From Thiofilum sp. (GTDB lineage Bacteria; Pseudomonadota; Gammaproteobacteria; Thiotrichales; Thiotrichaceae): DNA of 64,000 bases. Numbering within the stretch: position 1 is the stretch's first letter; each line of letters begins with the position of its first letter. Shown in pieces: positions 61,636-64,000 of this stretch. The translations under genes and the position numbers were made by a program. The stretch is taken from the NCBI RefSeq assembly GCF_016711335.1, contig NZ_JADJTF010000001.1:744001-808000 (forward strand). The letters are read 5' to 3'. Under the pieces are notes generated by a model. The model did no database searches. It had not been told where the DNA came from and worked only from the letters and a program-made list of their open reading frames with translations.

Positions 61636-62520
61636 ATGCAAGCACAGTATTTTTTACTTGAGAATCAAGATAGTTATGAGCAATGGCGGCAGCAAAAATT
61701 AGCCGCTTATCCACTCGACTTGACCGCTTTAATGGTTACTTTAACACCCAATACCGCCGCTTATACTGCGCAAATTGAGTGCTTAAAACAGCAAACTCAG
61801 CGTTACAATTTCGCGCTTTATCGTTTTGCTCAGCCTGATCAGGTGACTAGGTATCATCTTCATCAACTCGCTCATGCCTTAGGTTTAACTGACTTACACG
61901 CGAATCTTTGTGCCGATGAGGATAGTTTATCGGCGATTACTCAGACCCAGCATGAGGGACAACACGACTATATCCCCTATACCAACAAGGCTTTAAGTTG
62001 GCATACCGATGGTTATTACCACCCTCAAGATCAAGTGATTCACGGTATGTTGTTACATTGTATGCAGCCTGCACAATCGGGGGGAGAAAGCCACTGGTTA
62101 GATCACGAGATTGCTTATATTTTATTACGTGATGCTAATCCGGCTTATATTAAAGCGCTCATACATCCTGAAGCGCTAACCATTCCGGCTAATGAGCTAA
62201 AAGGTGAGATTATTCGCCCTACCAGCATAGGCTCAGTCTTTAGTGTGCACCGAGGGCAATTACATATGCGCTACTCGGCTCGCCAACGTAATATTCACTG
62301 GCGTAATGATCCTATGACCCAAGAGGCGGTCACGTATCTAAATCAATTATGGGCAGAGGATCAATCACCTTATATAGTCCGACACACCCTGCAAGCCGGA
62401 GAAGGGTTGATCTGTAATAATATCCTGCATAATCGCAATGCTTTTCAGGATAACCCCCATCAACCGCGCTTATTATATCGTGGGCGCTATTTGCAGCGGG
62501 TGGCGCTACCACAACACTAA
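61636..62520 (+). CDS. TauD/TfdA-family Fe(II)/2-oxoglutarate dioxygenase
   Basis: A 294-residue enzyme of the taurine-dioxygenase superfamily. The iron ligands appear as SWHTDGYY (His and Asp) and ICNNILHNRNAF (distal His), with the 2-oxoglutarate Arg in RLLYRGRYLQR. The first ~65 residues (FLLENQDSYEQWRQQKL) are outside the usual core. It is divergent from dsrA across a shared control region. Release of sulfite from a sulfonate would fit the location, but hydroxylation of another substrate is equally possible. Confidence 0.8.
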   Translation: MQAQYFLLENQDSYEQWRQQKLAAYPLDLTALMVTLTPNTAAYTAQIECLKQQTQRYNFALYRFAQPDQVTRYHLHQLAHALGLTDLHANLCADEDSLSAITQTQHEGQHDYIPYTNKALSWHTDGYYHPQDQVIHGMLLHCMQPAQSGGESHWLDHEIAYILLRDANPAYIKALIHPEALTIPANELKGEIIRPTSIGSVFSVHRGQLHMRYSARQRNIHWRNDPMTQEAVTYLNQLWAEDQSPYIVRHTLQAGEGLICNNILHNRNAFQDNPHQPRLLYRGRYLQRVALPQH

Positions 62521-62524
62521 AGCG

Positions 62525-63640
62525 CTATTGCAGTACCTTGCTACGTGCCATGCTGTTGACCATGCTGGCAATAGCACGTACTTGTTTACCATGCTTAGTT
62601 GCATAATCCCCCCCACTATAGCCCCACCAATCCCAACAACCTTTAGGATTACTCATCGCCCCCATCCATAAAGTACTTTTCCATGCCCGTGTTTGCGGAT
62701 AAAGCACCACGATATTATTTGCCTCTGCCCACTCGTTATAGCCTGCCTGCTCGAAAAAGGCGCGATGATTAAAATCCTCCGATTGCTGGCAGCCATGCAG
62801 AGCAATATGTAAGCGACATGGCTCACCCGCCAAACAGGCTTGCGGAATATAAATATGTGCTTGAGGATGCAGGCTAGTGCTGGGATCACGATTATTAAAA
62901 TACGCTAGCTGGCTAAAGGTATACAAGGACTCTGGATCAGCCATTACTTTAGGCTTAAGGTCACCGAGTAAAAACGCTAATAACTCCCCAGCCGCATCAA
63001 AACCACATTGACTAATATAAGGGCTTTTTGAAATATCACAGGCATGACCCACTGTATCGGTAATCATGGCATGCTCTGCATGGGGATGACGTAAATGTTC
63101 AATGTTCTGATCATTAATAAAGTGTTGGTAATACTGCGCTGTCACCTCCATGACTGAAGCGGGTACGGTTTGATCTTTAGCTCCACTAAATAGCCATACC
63201 TTAGCTTGTGCCAAATGCTCCGGCGCATCGATGAGACCTTTAGCTGCCATGAGCTGTGTCTCACGCAAGGAATAGTCCAATTCAGGAGGCCCGGCAAAAG
63301 GATACAGGGGATGAGTATTAGTGCAGACTGTGGTGGGGGTGTATAGCCCGCTGAAATCTAAAGCTGAACCTTGATACACTCCCTCGGCACAGCGATAAGG
63401 ACCTCCGGCGACTAGCCCAGCGCCCTTAATAGTTTTGGAAAAAATCACATGCAATTGCAGCGCCATAAATGCACCCGACGACAAGCCAGACACAGTAATA
63501 GCACGGGTATCGATTTTCAGGGGTTTCGTTAAAGTGGCTAGGGTCGGAATAGGTGCGGCTGCACTATAATGAGGAACAAAAACACTACTTAGCATCACGG
63601 GAGCTAAGCGTTTCAGCCACGGCTTGGGATATAAATCCAT
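62525..63640 (-). CDS. Secreted PHB-depolymerase-like esterase
   Basis: A 371-residue alpha/beta hydrolase with an N-terminal signal peptide (LKRLAPVMLSSVF, cleavage near HYSAAAP). The nucleophile is Ser in TVSGLSSGAFMALQLH, and FSGAKDQTVPASVME supplies a likely Asp. ACLAGEPCRLHIALHGCQQ is typical of polyhydroxybutyrate depolymerases. I use ATG 63640 because GAGGAG lies upstream; the frame extends to a GTG at 63655. It converges on the dioxygenase gene with 4 bases between stops. Confidence 0.85.
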   Translation of the reverse strand: MDLYPKPWLKRLAPVMLSSVFVPHYSAAAPIPTLATLTKPLKIDTRAITVSGLSSGAFMALQLHVIFSKTIKGAGLVAGGPYRCAEGVYQGSALDFSGLYTPTTVCTNTHPLYPFAGPPELDYSLRETQLMAAKGLIDAPEHLAQAKVWLFSGAKDQTVPASVMEVTAQYYQHFINDQNIEHLRHPHAEHAMITDTVGHACDISKSPYISQCGFDAAGELLAFLLGDLKPKVMADPESLYTFSQLAYFNNRDPSTSLHPQAHIYIPQACLAGEPCRLHIALHGCQQSEDFNHRAFFEQAGYNEWAEANNIVVLYPQTRAWKSTLWMGAMSNPKGCWDWWGYSGGDYATKHGKQVRAIASMVNSMARSKVLQ

Positions 63641-63897
63641 CTTGACACTCCTCACAGTAGAGCATCCCTGCTCTATTTATCGGTAACATGATTGGGAGGG
63701 GGTGATTGAGCTAAAAAACCACCCCCTATTACACTGCCTCGCATTAATTGGCATCAATTATAGTCCATTTTGAGAGGGTGCATATTTCATACCTGCCTAC
63801 ACTGTTGAAAACTTATAAGTACCCTTGCTAAGCCCTAATAGTGAGCGAATAATGCTGCATTTTTCACGCTTCGTAACTACTTTGCAGCAGATCCTCT

Positions 63898-64000
63898 ATG
63901 TCTCACGCTACTAGCATTTATCACCAACCGAGCTTTTTGCCATTTTTATCAGGTCGTGTGCTAGCTATGTTCGCCGCACAAATTCAGGCGGTAGTGGTGG
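63898..64000 (+). CDS. MFS transporter, N-terminal start (partial)
   Basis: The frame begins at ATG 63898 and runs off the window end. The 34 visible residues (SFLPFLSGRVLAMFAAQIQA then VVV) resemble the start of the first helix of major-facilitator exporters of the EntS-like type, which often read RxLAxxAxQxQ. The substrate cannot be predicted. Confidence 0.6.
   Translation, partial: MSHATSIYHQPSFLPFLSGRVLAMFAAQIQAVVV

Overview
The window looks like a chromosomal piece of a Gram-negative gammaproteobacterial sulfur oxidiser, most like the Thiotrichales (Thiothrix/Thiolinea type). The main evidence is a complete reverse dissimilatory sulfite reductase locus (dsrABEFHCMKLJOP plus dsrN and dsrR), which includes the oxidative-type markers dsrEFH and dsrL. 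PilSR-controlled type IV pili, SelO, UbiD/UbiE and a Gram-negative porin fit this. The assignment to a genus is inference. No rRNA, tRNA, CRISPR array or intact insertion sequence was recognised.

Layout. 1-4.1 kb: the end of an ABC permease and its ATPase, a heme-binding lipoprotein, a porin, and rplM-rpsI. 4.1-11.7 kb: an accessory island. A trypco2 protein is divergent from a trypsin/nSTAND/TPR protein whose reading frame is cut by an in-frame TAA, and two tandem AAA-ATPase/PD-(D/E)XK paralogs follow. 11.7-31.2 kb: mostly housekeeping and metabolic genes (ubiD, selO, a class V aminotransferase, a DMT exporter, maeB, glcB, tmcA, glnK, nadE), an orphan LuxR-type regulator, a secreted protein of unknown function, a pair of REP-like palindromes and an IS630 remnant. 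27.9-37.5 kb: type IV pilus genes pilSR, pilA (with a near-consensus sigma-54 promoter), pilB, an AT-rich O-antigen-ligase-like gene, pilC and pilD. 37.5-45.5 kb: a repeat-containing secreted protein, ubiE, fabI, a ProQ/FinO-domain protein, two related genes with an EF-hand-like loop and unknown function, and divergent puuA/puuB. 45.6-61.3 kb: on the minus strand, dsrA to dsrP, a strong terminator, then a second unit with a small unknown gene, dsrN, dsrR and a NarX/NarL-type two-component pair. 61.6-64 kb: a TauD-like dioxygenase, a secreted polyhydroxybutyrate-depolymerase-like esterase and the start of an MFS transporter.

How it works together. DsrAB with DsrEFH, DsrC, the DsrMKJOP membrane complex and DsrL should oxidise stored sulfur to sulfite. 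DsrN makes the amidated siroheme. The pilus cluster is nearly self-contained: sensor, regulator, pilin, assembly ATPase, platform and prepilin peptidase. An embedded ligase may glycosylate the pilin, which ends in serine right after its disulfide loop.

Points most worth a second look: the trypco2/trypsin-nSTAND-TPR locus with its interrupted frame; the NarX-like kinase without a nitrate-sensing domain in the second dsr unit; the ligase and C-terminal-Ser pilin pair; the EF-hand-like paralog pair; and the two mirrored REP-like elements.
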